From contig JASHOC010000083.1 in NCBI GenBank assembly GCA_030041305.1, forward strand, positions 1 through 40,895: 40,895 nucleotides of DNA. Direction: 5' to 3'. The DNA comes from Acidobacteriaceae bacterium (lineage in GTDB: Bacteria > Acidobacteriota > Terriglobia > Terriglobales > Acidobacteriaceae). A program made the translations under genes and the position numbers. Below the pieces are notes generated by a model that saw only the letters and a list, made by a program, of their open reading frames with translations, had not been told where the DNA came from and did no database searches. Shown here piece after piece: positions 27,454-36,350 of the stretch (the stretch's first letter is position 1; the number at the start of each line of letters is the position of its first letter).

Positions 27454-27619
27454 CGAGAGCGAGAACTTGTTAAGGAATAACCGAATCAAAGTGCTTTGAG
27501 AACCAGGCTGCGGCAGGTTTTGCCAGGTCTTCGACGTGGCTTAACTCGGCTTTTAATTGAGACGGATCTTTTGCAGCTTTCTGACTGGCGGGTGCAGAGT
27601 CCGTGAAAGGGAATTATCA

Positions 27620-29299
27620 ATGGCGAGATACGGCAAACAGATATGTGGCTATGCGGCGACAATTCTGCTGGTGGCGGGCGCGATTGCGGCGCACGCGCGC
27701 ACCGGCCCGGATGGACTGCAGGACCATAGCGCCGCCATCTCCTCTTCGGAATTGGGCTTGGTCGACGTGCAGCAGAGCGATTTGCTCCAGAAACAAGCCA
27801 TGGATAACTGGATTTCGTATAACGGCGACTATACAGGCCGGCGTTTCAGCAGTCTCAATCAGATAACCCCGGCGAACGTAAGTCACCTGGCGGCGAAGTG
27901 GATATTTCATACCCAAAACCCCGGCGTGCTCGAGGTGACGCCGGTGGTCGTCAACGGGGTGATGTTCATAACCGGATCGAACGACGCCTATGCGCTGGAC
28001 GCCGAAACCGGCAGGCTGTTATGGCATCATGAGCGCGGGATTTCAAACGGACTTGTCGACGATGCATCGGGCCATATCAATCGCGGCGTTGCGGTTTTGG
28101 GCGCGCGCGTCTACATGGAGACCGACAATGCGCACCTGCTGTGCCTGGACGCGCGCTCAGGGAATCTGATCTGGGATCGGGCCTACGCCACGGACAACAA
28201 GAATTATGGCGCCACAAGCGCGCCGTTAATCGTCAAAAACCTGGTGCTGGTGGGCACCTCGGGCGGCGATGACGGCGTGCGTGGCTTTCTGGCCGCTTTC
28301 GATGCTCAGACCGGCAATGAGGTGTGGCGCTTCTGGACCATCCCGGCGCCGGGCGAATTCGGCTCCGAAAGCTGGCCGGGCGACATGTACAAGCACGGCT
28401 GCGCCGCCACGTGGATGCTTGGAACCTACGATCCGGAGATGAACACGCTCTACTGGGGCACGGGCAATCCCTGTCCGGACTTCGACGGCCGCGTGCGTCC
28501 GGGCGACGATCTGTACACCAGCTCGCTGCTGGCCCTGAACCCAGACACCGGCAAGCTGAAGTGGTACTTCCAATTCAGTCCGCATAACATGTACGACTAC
28601 GACGCCGTGCAGACTCCGGTGCTAGTCGATGCCAAGTTCAAAGGCGCGCCGCGCAAACTGGTGGTGACGGCGAACCGCAACGGCTTCCTTTACATTCTCG
28701 ACCGCACCAACGGCAAGTACCTTTATTCGAAGCAGTTCATTCAAAGTTTGAACTGGGCAAAAGGGATCGACAAGAACGGGCGGCCGATTTCGAATAACCT
28801 CGTTCCGGATGAGACAGGGGTCACGGTTTGCCCGAGTTATGGAGGCGGAACAAACTGGTATTCGCCTAGTTACGACCCGGAAACGAATACATTCTATTTT
28901 CGATCTCTTGACGCCTGCACCTTGTTCCGGGCCAAAACGCAGCCGTTTGAGGAAGGCGAGACTTATTACGCGACCGGCGCGCGGCGCCCTCCAGGAAACC
29001 TGCCGAGCACTGGCTATATTAATGCGTTCGACTTAAGTACGCTTGACTTTACATGGCGCGACCGGCAGATCGGCGAGAGACACGCTTCGGCGGGCGTGAT
29101 GTCTACCGCGGGCGGACTGATCGCTTTCGGTAACGACGCGGAGGAGTTTGAGGTCGACGACGCGCGCACGGGCAAGCCATTGTGGGCATTCAACCTGGGC
29201 CAGGCTGTGCATGCCTCGCCCATGTCGTATGGCATTGGCGGCAAACAGTACTTTGCTGTTGCCGCGGGTGATAATGTGATTGCGTTTGCGCTGCCATAG
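27620..29299 (+). CDS. PQQ-dependent dehydrogenase 3 (Asp metal ligand)
   Basis: Third secreted PQQ propeller, more distant from copies 1 and 2. Start at 27620 (AAGGGA 7 bases upstream), signal ending AAHA. Tryptophan-docking repeats are clear (DAYALDAETGRLLW, LLCLDARSGNLIW, FLAAFDAQTGNEVWRF, LLALNPDTGKLKW). Site residues by alignment: the metal ligand position is Asp217 (GTSGGDDGVRGF) where relatives have Glu. Others are Asn283 (GTGN), Asp326 with Asp328 (YDYDA) and Arg353 (ANRNG). INRGVAV is kept; the vicinal Cys pair is absent. The classical GVRGF motif after the ligand is kept here but not in copies 1 and 2. The cytochrome upstream is the likely acceptor. Confidence 0.9.
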   Translation: MARYGKQICGYAATILLVAGAIAAHARTGPDGLQDHSAAISSSELGLVDVQQSDLLQKQAMDNWISYNGDYTGRRFSSLNQITPANVSHLAAKWIFHTQNPGVLEVTPVVVNGVMFITGSNDAYALDAETGRLLWHHERGISNGLVDDASGHINRGVAVLGARVYMETDNAHLLCLDARSGNLIWDRAYATDNKNYGATSAPLIVKNLVLVGTSGGDDGVRGFLAAFDAQTGNEVWRFWTIPAPGEFGSESWPGDMYKHGCAATWMLGTYDPEMNTLYWGTGNPCPDFDGRVRPGDDLYTSSLLALNPDTGKLKWYFQFSPHNMYDYDAVQTPVLVDAKFKGAPRKLVVTANRNGFLYILDRTNGKYLYSKQFIQSLNWAKGIDKNGRPISNNLVPDETGVTVCPSYGGGTNWYSPSYDPETNTFYFRSLDACTLFRAKTQPFEEGETYYATGARRPPGNLPSTGYINAFDLSTLDFTWRDRQIGERHASAGVMSTAGGLIAFGNDAEEFEVDDARTGKPLWAFNLGQAVHASPMSYGIGGKQYFAVAAGDNVIAFALP

Positions 29300-29319
29300 A
29301 GCGCTCGCCGAAGGTGAGG

Positions 29320-30354
29320 CTACTTCAAGTAGCCGAGTACGCCGCGTGTTTTCGTCTGCAGAATATAAACGGTGTCGCCCGCGGCGATATACAACTTAGA
29401 GTAATCCGGTCCACCCCAAATCAGGTTAGCCATTCCATGCGGCATCTGCACCGTCCCAATGTGCGCTCCCTTGCTGTTCCACACCCATATGCCGTTCGGT
29501 CCGGAAACAAAAATCCGTCCCTTCTTGTCCACCTTCATCCCATCCGGAACGCCGCGATTCGCCGCGTCGTGCATGTCGCCAAAGTCCATTCCTGCGGAGA
29601 TTCTTCCGTTTTCGAACCGGTAACGCCGGATATTTCTGCGGTCGTCGTCATCAATGTAAAAATATCTTCCATTGGGCGAGAAGGCCAGGCCATTCGGCGC
29701 CTTCAGTTCGTCCGTCAGCAGCGTAAGCTTGTTATCCGGGCCCAGCCGGTAGACGGATGGTGGTAACTCCTCATCTTTCTTCTGTTCAGGAGTCATGTCG
29801 ATGATGGGGTCGGTGAAATAGATGGCTCCATCCGGTCCGATGATAATGTCATTGGGGGTATTTAGCTTCTTTCCCTGGTAATGGTCGACAACTGTCTGGA
29901 AACTCTTGCCGTCCTCGGAAAGTCGGATGATGGCGCGCAAGCCGCTGGCTGTGCTCAGAAGCCGGTGCTGCTTGTCATACGTGCTGCCATCCGGATCCAC
30001 CAGCGAGACCATGTTCTCGACATGGCCGTCGTCATACACCTTATCGATCCAATTCTTGGATTCGTCGCTGACCCAGAGAAAGCCGGCCGGATCCCAAACC
30101 GGGCCTTCCGTGAAGCCAAAACCCGTGGCTAGCGTGGTCAGCTTTGCGTTCTTGTCGAATACTTTCCAGAACTCCGGCGTAAGCGCCTGCAATTCAAAGG
30201 GCTTGTCCGGCCGCCTTTCCCGATGGGGCGTGGGGGGTGTTTGTTGAGTCGCGCCCGTGGCTGGCGCCGCAGGGGCCTCGTGCGCCGGAAGTGCCCAGAC
30301 CGGCGCCCAAAAAACCGCAACGGCAGTGAACAAGATCAATCGGGGCCTCATCAT
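29320..30354 (-). CDS. SMP-30/gluconolactonase family protein
   Basis: Exported six-bladed propeller lactonase of the SMP-30/gluconolaconase/LRE family. The signal ends near VWALPAH, followed by a Pro/Thr-rich linker (about 30-50). The divalent-metal ligands of the family are all visible: Glu in TEGPVWDP, Asn in NTPNDI, Asn in APNGLAFSP and Asp in GVPDGMKVD. It would hydrolyse a sugar lactone such as gluconolactone, the natural product of PQQ aldose oxidation. It converges on PQQ dehydrogenase 3 with about 20 bases between stops, so it is not in the same transcript but may act on that product. GGAG lies about 11 bases before the ATG; the second ATG is equally possible. Confidence 0.88.
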   Translation of the reverse strand: MMRPRLILFTAVAVFWAPVWALPAHEAPAAPATGATQQTPPTPHRERRPDKPFELQALTPEFWKVFDKNAKLTTLATGFGFTEGPVWDPAGFLWVSDESKNWIDKVYDDGHVENMVSLVDPDGSTYDKQHRLLSTASGLRAIIRLSEDGKSFQTVVDHYQGKKLNTPNDIIIGPDGAIYFTDPIIDMTPEQKKDEELPPSVYRLGPDNKLTLLTDELKAPNGLAFSPNGRYFYIDDDDRRNIRRYRFENGRISAGMDFGDMHDAANRGVPDGMKVDKKGRIFVSGPNGIWVWNSKGAHIGTVQMPHGMANLIWGGPDYSKLYIAAGDTVYILQTKTRGVLGYLK

Positions 30355-30981
30355 GGTGGTTTGTTCTCCGGAAAAATATTCCCGATCTACTAATCTATCG
30401 CATTACAGGCCGAAGTCGCCGGGGGTCTGATTCCCCATTTTTCAAATCGCTTCACCTCACTCTAAAAGAATCGGCCCGCGCAGCAAGCTGGTGCCCAATG
30501 CGGTTGCCGCGCCGCCTCGAAAAGCGCGGAAACAGAAAGCAGGTTTGTATTTCCACCGTCGCCCACTTACATCCTGAATGATCCAGGGGCACGGGATGTC
30601 AACGGTCATGAGATTTATAAACAACTAAGACTTTTGTCCTAATCGCAGATGAACATTGCTCCGCAATCATCAGAGGAGTTAAGAAAGAAGGATCAATCCG
30701 TAACTTCGTGGTTGACTTACTGTCTATTTTCTAATACACTCCGATCGGCGATGGATTTTACGCTACTAGCCCCCTGAATATTACATAGTTGCCAGCCCGC
30801 TTCCCTTCTGTCTCATTGCAGGATTGGGGCGTCGCTCATTTGTTGCGACACCGCTCACGCGTCCGAATTCAAATCGAATCGCTCGATTTGAGGATGCATG
30901 CTTGCGCTCACGGCGCCCTTGAGCGCTTTCAAGGGCCCGAGCGACAAGGAGTGGATCCTGAATCCCTTCCGGAGGACTTAG
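30355..30981. other. Intergenic region upstream of TonB receptor 2
   Basis: About 630 bases between divergent genes. It contains one good plus-strand promoter candidate and a 235-base leader. Nothing else was recognised; the short frames present look like chance. Confidence 0.45.
30712..30740 (+). promoter_or_regulatory. Sigma70-type promoter of TonB receptor 2
   Basis: TTGACT (30712-30717), 17 bases, TACACT (30735-30740). Surrounding sequence is A/T-rich. Transcription would start near 30747, leaving a leader of about 235 bases before the receptor, as with receptor 1. Confidence 0.5.
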
Positions 30982-33900
30982 ATGAACCGCCTTCAAGTTC
31001 GAGTTGTTACGCTCGGTCTGACACTTGCAGTTGTAGCGATCGCGGCCTATGCGGCGATCACGGGCGTGATCTCAGGCACAGTTACCGATCCCAGCGGGGC
31101 GGTCGTGCCTAAGGCCACTGTCGTCGCCACCAACCAGTTGACCGGTGTCAAGCAGGCGATCGTTACTGACGCCCGGGGTTTCTATAGCTTTCCCGCTCTC
31201 GATGTGGGTATCTACACCATTAGCGCCACCGTACCTGGCTTTCAGATCTTCTCGGTCACTGACATCAGGGTAGACGCAAATTCCTCCATCCGCACCGACA
31301 TCGCTCTCAAAATTGGCACGCAAACCGTCACCGAAGTGATCACTGCCAACCCGGTGCAGATCGAAACCCAGAGCACCCAGGTGGGCCAGCTGATTGAAGG
31401 ACAGCAGATCTTGGCGGTTCCTTTGGACACCCGCGCTTTCACCGATCTTCTGTCATTGCAGCCCAGCGTCTCGCCCTACATCGGCACCTCGGAGGGCGGC
31501 AAGACGGGCACTGTCTCCGGCGACTTGAACGGAGGCAATATGTCCATCAACGGCTCGCGCGAGGCCTCCAACGCCTTCATGGTGAACGGCGCAGACGTAA
31601 ACGACGGCGTGGAGAACACCACCGCCATCATTCCAAATCTCGACTCGCTCTCCGAGTTCCGCATTATTACCAGCAATTACGACGCAGAATACGGTAACTT
31701 CAATGGCGGACAGGTGAACGTGGTGACCAAGAGCGGCACGAGCAAGTTCCACGGCTCTCTGTTCGAGTTTCTGCGCAATACCGACTTCAATGCGGCGAAC
31801 TACTTCAACAACGGCGTCCGCAGTCCTTACGATCAAAGCATCTTTGGCGGCACAATCGGGGGCCCCATCAAGAAGGACAAACTGTTCTTCTTTGGTGATT
31901 TTCAGGGCACGAAGTACTCGCAAGGGACAACCGAGGAACCCAACGTTCCCTCCACTGCAGACTTGGCGGGAAACATCGCTGACCAGGCTTCCCTGATAAC
32001 CAGCTACGCGGGGACGGTCGGCGGTGCCGGTTGGGCCAATGTGCTCACAAATCGCCTCGGCTACACGGTAAGCAACAATGAGCCCTACTACCAGACTGGG
32101 TGCAATAGCACTTCGTGGACAACCGGCAGCACCACCGGTTGCGTCTTTCCCACCGAGGTGATCCCCCAAACGGCCTGGGATCCGGTTGTGTCGAATGTCT
32201 TAAAGTACATTCCCAGCCAAAATAACCTGATGGGCGGCGTTTTCACTTCGGATGGTGGTTATCCCGCTGTCCTGTTTACCAGCTTCCCAGCGCATCTTGC
32301 CGACTACAAGGAATCGGAACGAATCGATTACACCTCGCACATTGGCTCAATTTTTGCCTACTATTTCCTTGACAACGACAGCTTGGTCAACCCTTTCGCG
32401 GGCGGATCAACCCCTCAATTTCCCGCCGAAACCACTGGGCGCGCACAGTTGGCGGTCCTCGGTCTGACAACAACCTTCAAAGGCGACTCGGTTAACTCTT
32501 ACCGCATGAGTTACATGCGCAGCGCCACGCACACCGGCAGGCCAACCTACTCCACGCCGGGACCGTCTCTGTCGTCGCTAGGTTTTCAATCCCCGTGGAG
32601 CAACACCACCGGCGGCATCGGCAATATCGATGCTCCTCTTGCAGGGGTGCCGTCGATCACCATCGGTTACGGCGCAAATACCGTAGAGTTTGGCACACCG
32701 GGCGAATCCCAAGGCCATTACGACAATACCTTCCAATGGATCGATAACTTCACTAAAGTTGTCGGCACGCACACCCTCCAGGCCGGCATTAACTACCATT
32801 TCGACGAGGTGGATGAGCGCAACTACATCGATGTGAACGGTGGTTTCACCTTCTCCGACGACCAAGAGACCGGCTCCGGATGGGCCGACTTCCTGCTCGG
32901 CGCTGAAGCTGACAGCTTCACCCAGGCTTCTCAGCAGCTTCTCGATTCGCGCAGCTACTATCTGGGCGCTTATGGAGAAGACTCCTGGAGAGCTACCCAT
33001 GCGTTAACCTTGAACTACGGAATCCGTTACGAAATCAGCACTCCCTGGTGGGACGCTACCAACAAACTTGAGACCTTTATCGCGGGCGAGGAGTCCCAGG
33101 TGTTTCCCGGCGCGCCTGTGGGCTGGGTGATGCCCGGAGATCCGGGAGTGCCCAGAACCCTGGCGCCCGTGAAGCACAACAAGTTTGCGCCGCGCGTTGG
33201 CTTTGCCTGGGCGCCTCAAACCTCAGGCGGATTCATGGAGAAACTAGCCGGAGGCGACAAGTTCAGCGTCCGCGGGTCGTACGGCATCTTCTACACCAAC
33301 TTCCAGGATGAATCGGGCTTTGTTGAAGTGGGCGATCCTCCTTACGGCCTCTACTGGGAGACTCCTTGGCCTACCGAGCTCTCGGCGCCGTTCGTTAATC
33401 GCGCTACGCAGCAAATTACGCCGGCGAAGTTCCCCTATGCATGGCCGCCCACCAACGTCTCGAGGTCCAATCCGGACCCCAATATTCCCTGGTCCATACT
33501 TGAGCCTTTGAGCTCCGACGATGCCGTCAACCCCGCTAACACCATTCCTTACACTCAGGAATTTTCTCTGAGTATTCAACGGCAATTCGGCGGGGAAACG
33601 GTGCTGACTTTAAACTACGTTGGCAGCCAGGGACGCCACTTGGCCAACTCGGTCGAATTGGACCCCGGCAATATCGCGCTGTGCCAAAGCCTCAGCCAGG
33701 CCAGTGAGGTCGCGCCGGGAACTCCCACCTGCGGCCCGAAGGGCGAAAGCCAGCAATACACCGCGGCGAACGGGACGATATATTATGGCACTCGCATTCA
33801 GGATGCTACCAACGGTGAAGGTCTTGCTTTCGGCAGCAATCCATGGCTGGATACGGACGCCACTTCGAACTACAACGCCTTCCAGGCGAACCTGAGACAC

Positions 33901-34566
33901 ACCAGCAAGTACGGAGAAGTTCTGCTTGGCTACACTTACGCCAAATCGATGGACGATGCTTCGTCGCTGACTGGCGACACCTATATCTACGACCCTCACG
34001 CCGATTACTCCCTTTCGGAGTTCGACGTTCCGCAATACCTGGTCGCAAGCTTCAACTTCCACCCACCGCTTCCAAGTTGGGTCTCGAATGGCTTTGCCAA
34101 GGCAGTGGTGGGAGGATGGGCGTTCTCCGGCATTGCCAAGTTCGCCGCAGGAACGCCAGTCACCATATCGGAAACGGATGACCACTCCCTCACCGGCAAT
34201 ATCGCCGAGGACTTGCCTAACTACAGTCCCACCGAAAGTATCGTAGGCGATCACAACCCGAGAGACAGAAAAGCCTGGTTCAACACCAGCCTGTTCAGCA
34301 AGGAACCCGTCGGCGGCCCTTATGGCGACTCACTGCACAGGTTCTTTGTCGGACCCGGTCTTGACCATACCGATCTCTCCCTCCAGCGCAATTTCCGTGT
34401 TCATGAAGCGGCCGTCTTCAATTTCCGCGCGGAAGCCTTCAACATCGCCAATCACGCGGAGTTCAGCAACCCCGGTGGCAGCATCAATAGTTCGTCGTTT
34501 GGAAAAATTACTGCCGCGCCGCAGAACCAGCGCGTGCTGGAACTCGTAGGTAAGTTTAGCTTCTAG
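30982..34566 (+). CDS. Oar-like TonB-dependent receptor 2
   Basis: Second large outer-membrane receptor, 1194 residues. GGAGG lies 6 bases before the ATG. Signal-like N-terminus, then a carboxypeptidase-regulatory domain (GVISGTVTDPSGAVVPKA, TDARGFYSFPALDVGIYTI). The plug follows (VTEVITANPVQIET, VPLDTRAFTDLLSLQPSVSP, NGGQVNVVTKSGTSKFHGSLFEFLRN) and a barrel ends in Phe (LVGKFSF). It shares architecture but little close sequence with receptor 1, so it probably has a different ligand. The DUF4380 gene follows after a strong hairpin. Transported compound unknown. Confidence 0.94.
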   Translation: MNRLQVRVVTLGLTLAVVAIAAYAAITGVISGTVTDPSGAVVPKATVVATNQLTGVKQAIVTDARGFYSFPALDVGIYTISATVPGFQIFSVTDIRVDANSSIRTDIALKIGTQTVTEVITANPVQIETQSTQVGQLIEGQQILAVPLDTRAFTDLLSLQPSVSPYIGTSEGGKTGTVSGDLNGGNMSINGSREASNAFMVNGADVNDGVENTTAIIPNLDSLSEFRIITSNYDAEYGNFNGGQVNVVTKSGTSKFHGSLFEFLRNTDFNAANYFNNGVRSPYDQSIFGGTIGGPIKKDKLFFFGDFQGTKYSQGTTEEPNVPSTADLAGNIADQASLITSYAGTVGGAGWANVLTNRLGYTVSNNEPYYQTGCNSTSWTTGSTTGCVFPTEVIPQTAWDPVVSNVLKYIPSQNNLMGGVFTSDGGYPAVLFTSFPAHLADYKESERIDYTSHIGSIFAYYFLDNDSLVNPFAGGSTPQFPAETTGRAQLAVLGLTTTFKGDSVNSYRMSYMRSATHTGRPTYSTPGPSLSSLGFQSPWSNTTGGIGNIDAPLAGVPSITIGYGANTVEFGTPGESQGHYDNTFQWIDNFTKVVGTHTLQAGINYHFDEVDERNYIDVNGGFTFSDDQETGSGWADFLLGAEADSFTQASQQLLDSRSYYLGAYGEDSWRATHALTLNYGIRYEISTPWWDATNKLETFIAGEESQVFPGAPVGWVMPGDPGVPRTLAPVKHNKFAPRVGFAWAPQTSGGFMEKLAGGDKFSVRGSYGIFYTNFQDESGFVEVGDPPYGLYWETPWPTELSAPFVNRATQQITPAKFPYAWPPTNVSRSNPDPNIPWSILEPLSSDDAVNPANTIPYTQEFSLSIQRQFGGETVLTLNYVGSQGRHLANSVELDPGNIALCQSLSQASEVAPGTPTCGPKGESQQYTAANGTIYYGTRIQDATNGEGLAFGSNPWLDTDATSNYNAFQANLRHTSKYGEVLLGYTYAKSMDDASSLTGDTYIYDPHADYSLSEFDVPQYLVASFNFHPPLPSWVSNGFAKAVVGGWAFSGIAKFAAGTPVTISETDDHSLTGNIAEDLPNYSPTESIVGDHNPRDRKAWFNTSLFSKEPVGGPYGDSLHRFFVGPGLDHTDLSLQRNFRVHEAAVFNFRAEAFNIANHAEFSNPGGSINSSSFGKITAAPQNQRVLELVGKFSF

Positions 34567-34593
34567 CGGACCTCGCTTGCACCTTCAAGTTGG

Positions 34594-34646
34594 AATGAAA
34601 TGCACTTGCCGAGCTCCAGAAATGGATGGAGCAAGTGCATTTCATT
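34594..34646 (+). terminator. Strong 16-bp hairpin after TonB receptor 2
   Basis: AATGAAATGCACTTGC (34594-34609) and GCAAGTGCATTTCATT (34631-34646) are perfectly complementary. An inner TCCA/TGGA pair shortens the 21-base loop. It starts 28 bases after the receptor stop. The right arm is T-rich but no long T-run follows. It is likely a terminator or mRNA-end stabiliser; a regulator site for the next gene is the alternative. Confidence 0.6.
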
Positions 34647-34707
34647 GCGCCCGCCCCTCCGGCAGTAAACTACAAAATAAGTAAGACCGCTTTATAACAG
34701 GACCCAA

Positions 34708-36207
34708 ATGAACTTGAGAATCATTCGAGCGGCGAGGTATATTTCGCAGATTTCCCTTGCAGTGCTGTGTGCGCTGGCCCTCGGCCGGCCTCTGGTTGCC
34801 GCTCCGTTGCCGCAGAAGCCCGCCGCCAGAAGACCGCTCGGCCACTGCACAGTCGAACCAACCACTTACGACGGCTGGAAGGCTGAGGAGATGAGCAACC
34901 GCTGGGTGAAACTCATGATCGTGCCCCAGCTCGGCGGGCGGCTCATGCAGGTGACCTTCAATGGCCATGATTACCTGTTTGTGAACGACGAGTTGAAGGG
35001 ACAGATCAATCCTCCGGACACCACACACCATCGCTGGTTTAACTATGGCGGCGACAAGATCTGGCCTATGCCGGAAGGATCGCAAGACGAGCAACATTGG
35101 GCTGGCGCCGGCGGCGCGCTCTTGGACGAAGGACCTTTTTCGCTGCGCGTGTTCGCGCGTGGTAGCGAGTGCGCCGTGAGGTTGACCGGACCGGACGATC
35201 CACAAATTGGACAACAATACATCCGCGATATTCGCATCGGATCCGATTCGCCGGTGATTTCTTTCCACGCCGTGATGAAGAACGTGAGCGCTTATCCGCA
35301 GACGTGGTCGGAACAGTCGGTTTCCCAGTACAATGCCGCTGCGCCCGGCGATTCCAGCCATTTCAATCCAAAGTTCTGGGGGGTCACTCCGACGAACTCC
35401 TCGAGCGTGTTTCCCAACGGTTATCACGTCCGGAACGGTGACCCGGATAATCCTAGCTATGCAGTGAACGATGGGCTGTTCAAAGCGCAATATACCGGCA
35501 ATGGCGGCGAAGTTTGGGTGGATTCTCCTGCCGGTTGGCTGGCAGTCGTTGACGGGTCGACCGGCTACACCATGGTGGAGCGGCGACATTATGACCCCAA
35601 GGCCGAATATCCTGGCCAGGCCACCATGCTCTTCTTTACTACGGGCCAGCGCCGCCGGCGACCGGCCACCGGGGAGAATGGAACGGCTCCCGCAGCACCC
35701 GCAAACTTACGCCCCGGAGGATTCGGGCAAGGCTCTGTCGCGGACCAGCCCGCCCGGCCGCCCATTTATTACATGGAGGCGGAAGTCAACAGCCCCATGG
35801 TGGAACTGGCGCCCGGGGAATCCTATGCGATGGACACCACCTGGTATCCCACCCGCATGGGCGAGGACTTCAAGACAGCCACCTATAGCGGGGTGGTGGG
35901 CGCGCCGTTGCAGGCTGCCGCAGCACCAAGCGGCCTCACCCTTTCAGGAAACTTCGGCGTCTACTACGCCGGTTCGCTCGTCGCGCGTTACTACAACCGG
36001 AGCGGTCTGGCTCTGGGCACGGCCAAACTGATGGACGTGACCCCCTTCGATCCGGTGAGCTTGCAGGTCACCTTGCAAACGCCGCCGGAGACGTTTCGCG
36101 TATCGGTGCACTTAGTCGAAAAATCGGGCTTGGACCGCGGTCCCTTGGGAGAAGCTTTTGTGAATCCGCCTCCACCCGCTCCCATCAGGCGCTACAACGG
36201 CAACTAG
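34708..36207 (+). CDS. Exported DUF4380 (mutarotase-like fold) protein
   Basis: Exported protein of 499 residues (signal ending near RPLVAAP; AGGA 5 bases before the ATG). The first half matches DUF4380, with a galactose-mutarotase-like fold: MIVPQLGGRLMQVTFNGHDYLFVN, followed by HRWFNYGGDKIWPMPEG. The middle has the aromatic and acidic segments typical of carbohydrate-binding beta-sandwiches, and a Pro/Ala/Arg-rich insertion lies near 310-350. No catalytic residue can be named. A role in binding or epimerising sugars delivered by the adjacent TonB receptor is an inference from fold and position. It converges on the permease gene. Confidence 0.75.
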   Translation: MNLRIIRAARYISQISLAVLCALALGRPLVAAPLPQKPAARRPLGHCTVEPTTYDGWKAEEMSNRWVKLMIVPQLGGRLMQVTFNGHDYLFVNDELKGQINPPDTTHHRWFNYGGDKIWPMPEGSQDEQHWAGAGGALLDEGPFSLRVFARGSECAVRLTGPDDPQIGQQYIRDIRIGSDSPVISFHAVMKNVSAYPQTWSEQSVSQYNAAAPGDSSHFNPKFWGVTPTNSSSVFPNGYHVRNGDPDNPSYAVNDGLFKAQYTGNGGEVWVDSPAGWLAVVDGSTGYTMVERRHYDPKAEYPGQATMLFFTTGQRRRRPATGENGTAPAAPANLRPGGFGQGSVADQPARPPIYYMEAEVNSPMVELAPGESYAMDTTWYPTRMGEDFKTATYSGVVGAPLQAAAAPSGLTLSGNFGVYYAGSLVARYYNRSGLALGTAKLMDVTPFDPVSLQVTLQTPPETFRVSVHLVEKSGLDRGPLGEAFVNPPPPAPIRRYNGN

Positions 36208-36350
36208 TACTTTGGCCACGTAGATTCGAGGCTTCGCAAGCCCCAAAATGGCGACCCCCATCTCCAGCGAGCATTGACCGCTCGTCTTGCGAGCCCGCCC
36301 ATGGGCGCCCAAGTTCATTCGGGGCAGTTACCAGATCGTCAGTCACGGCG

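Noticed and set aside
29318..29334. Short palindrome GGCTACTT c AAGTAGCC
   Set aside because: Lies in the last codons of the SMP-30 gene; only a 6-8 bp stem, too weak to call a terminator with confidence.
31453..32169. 238-codon minus-strand open frame
   Set aside because: Shadow inside TonB receptor 2, no motifs.
36230..36306. Small hairpins (GGCTT/AAGCC; GCCCATGGGC) between convergent DUF4380 and permease genes
   Set aside because: Stems of 5 bp with no T-run; could be chance.
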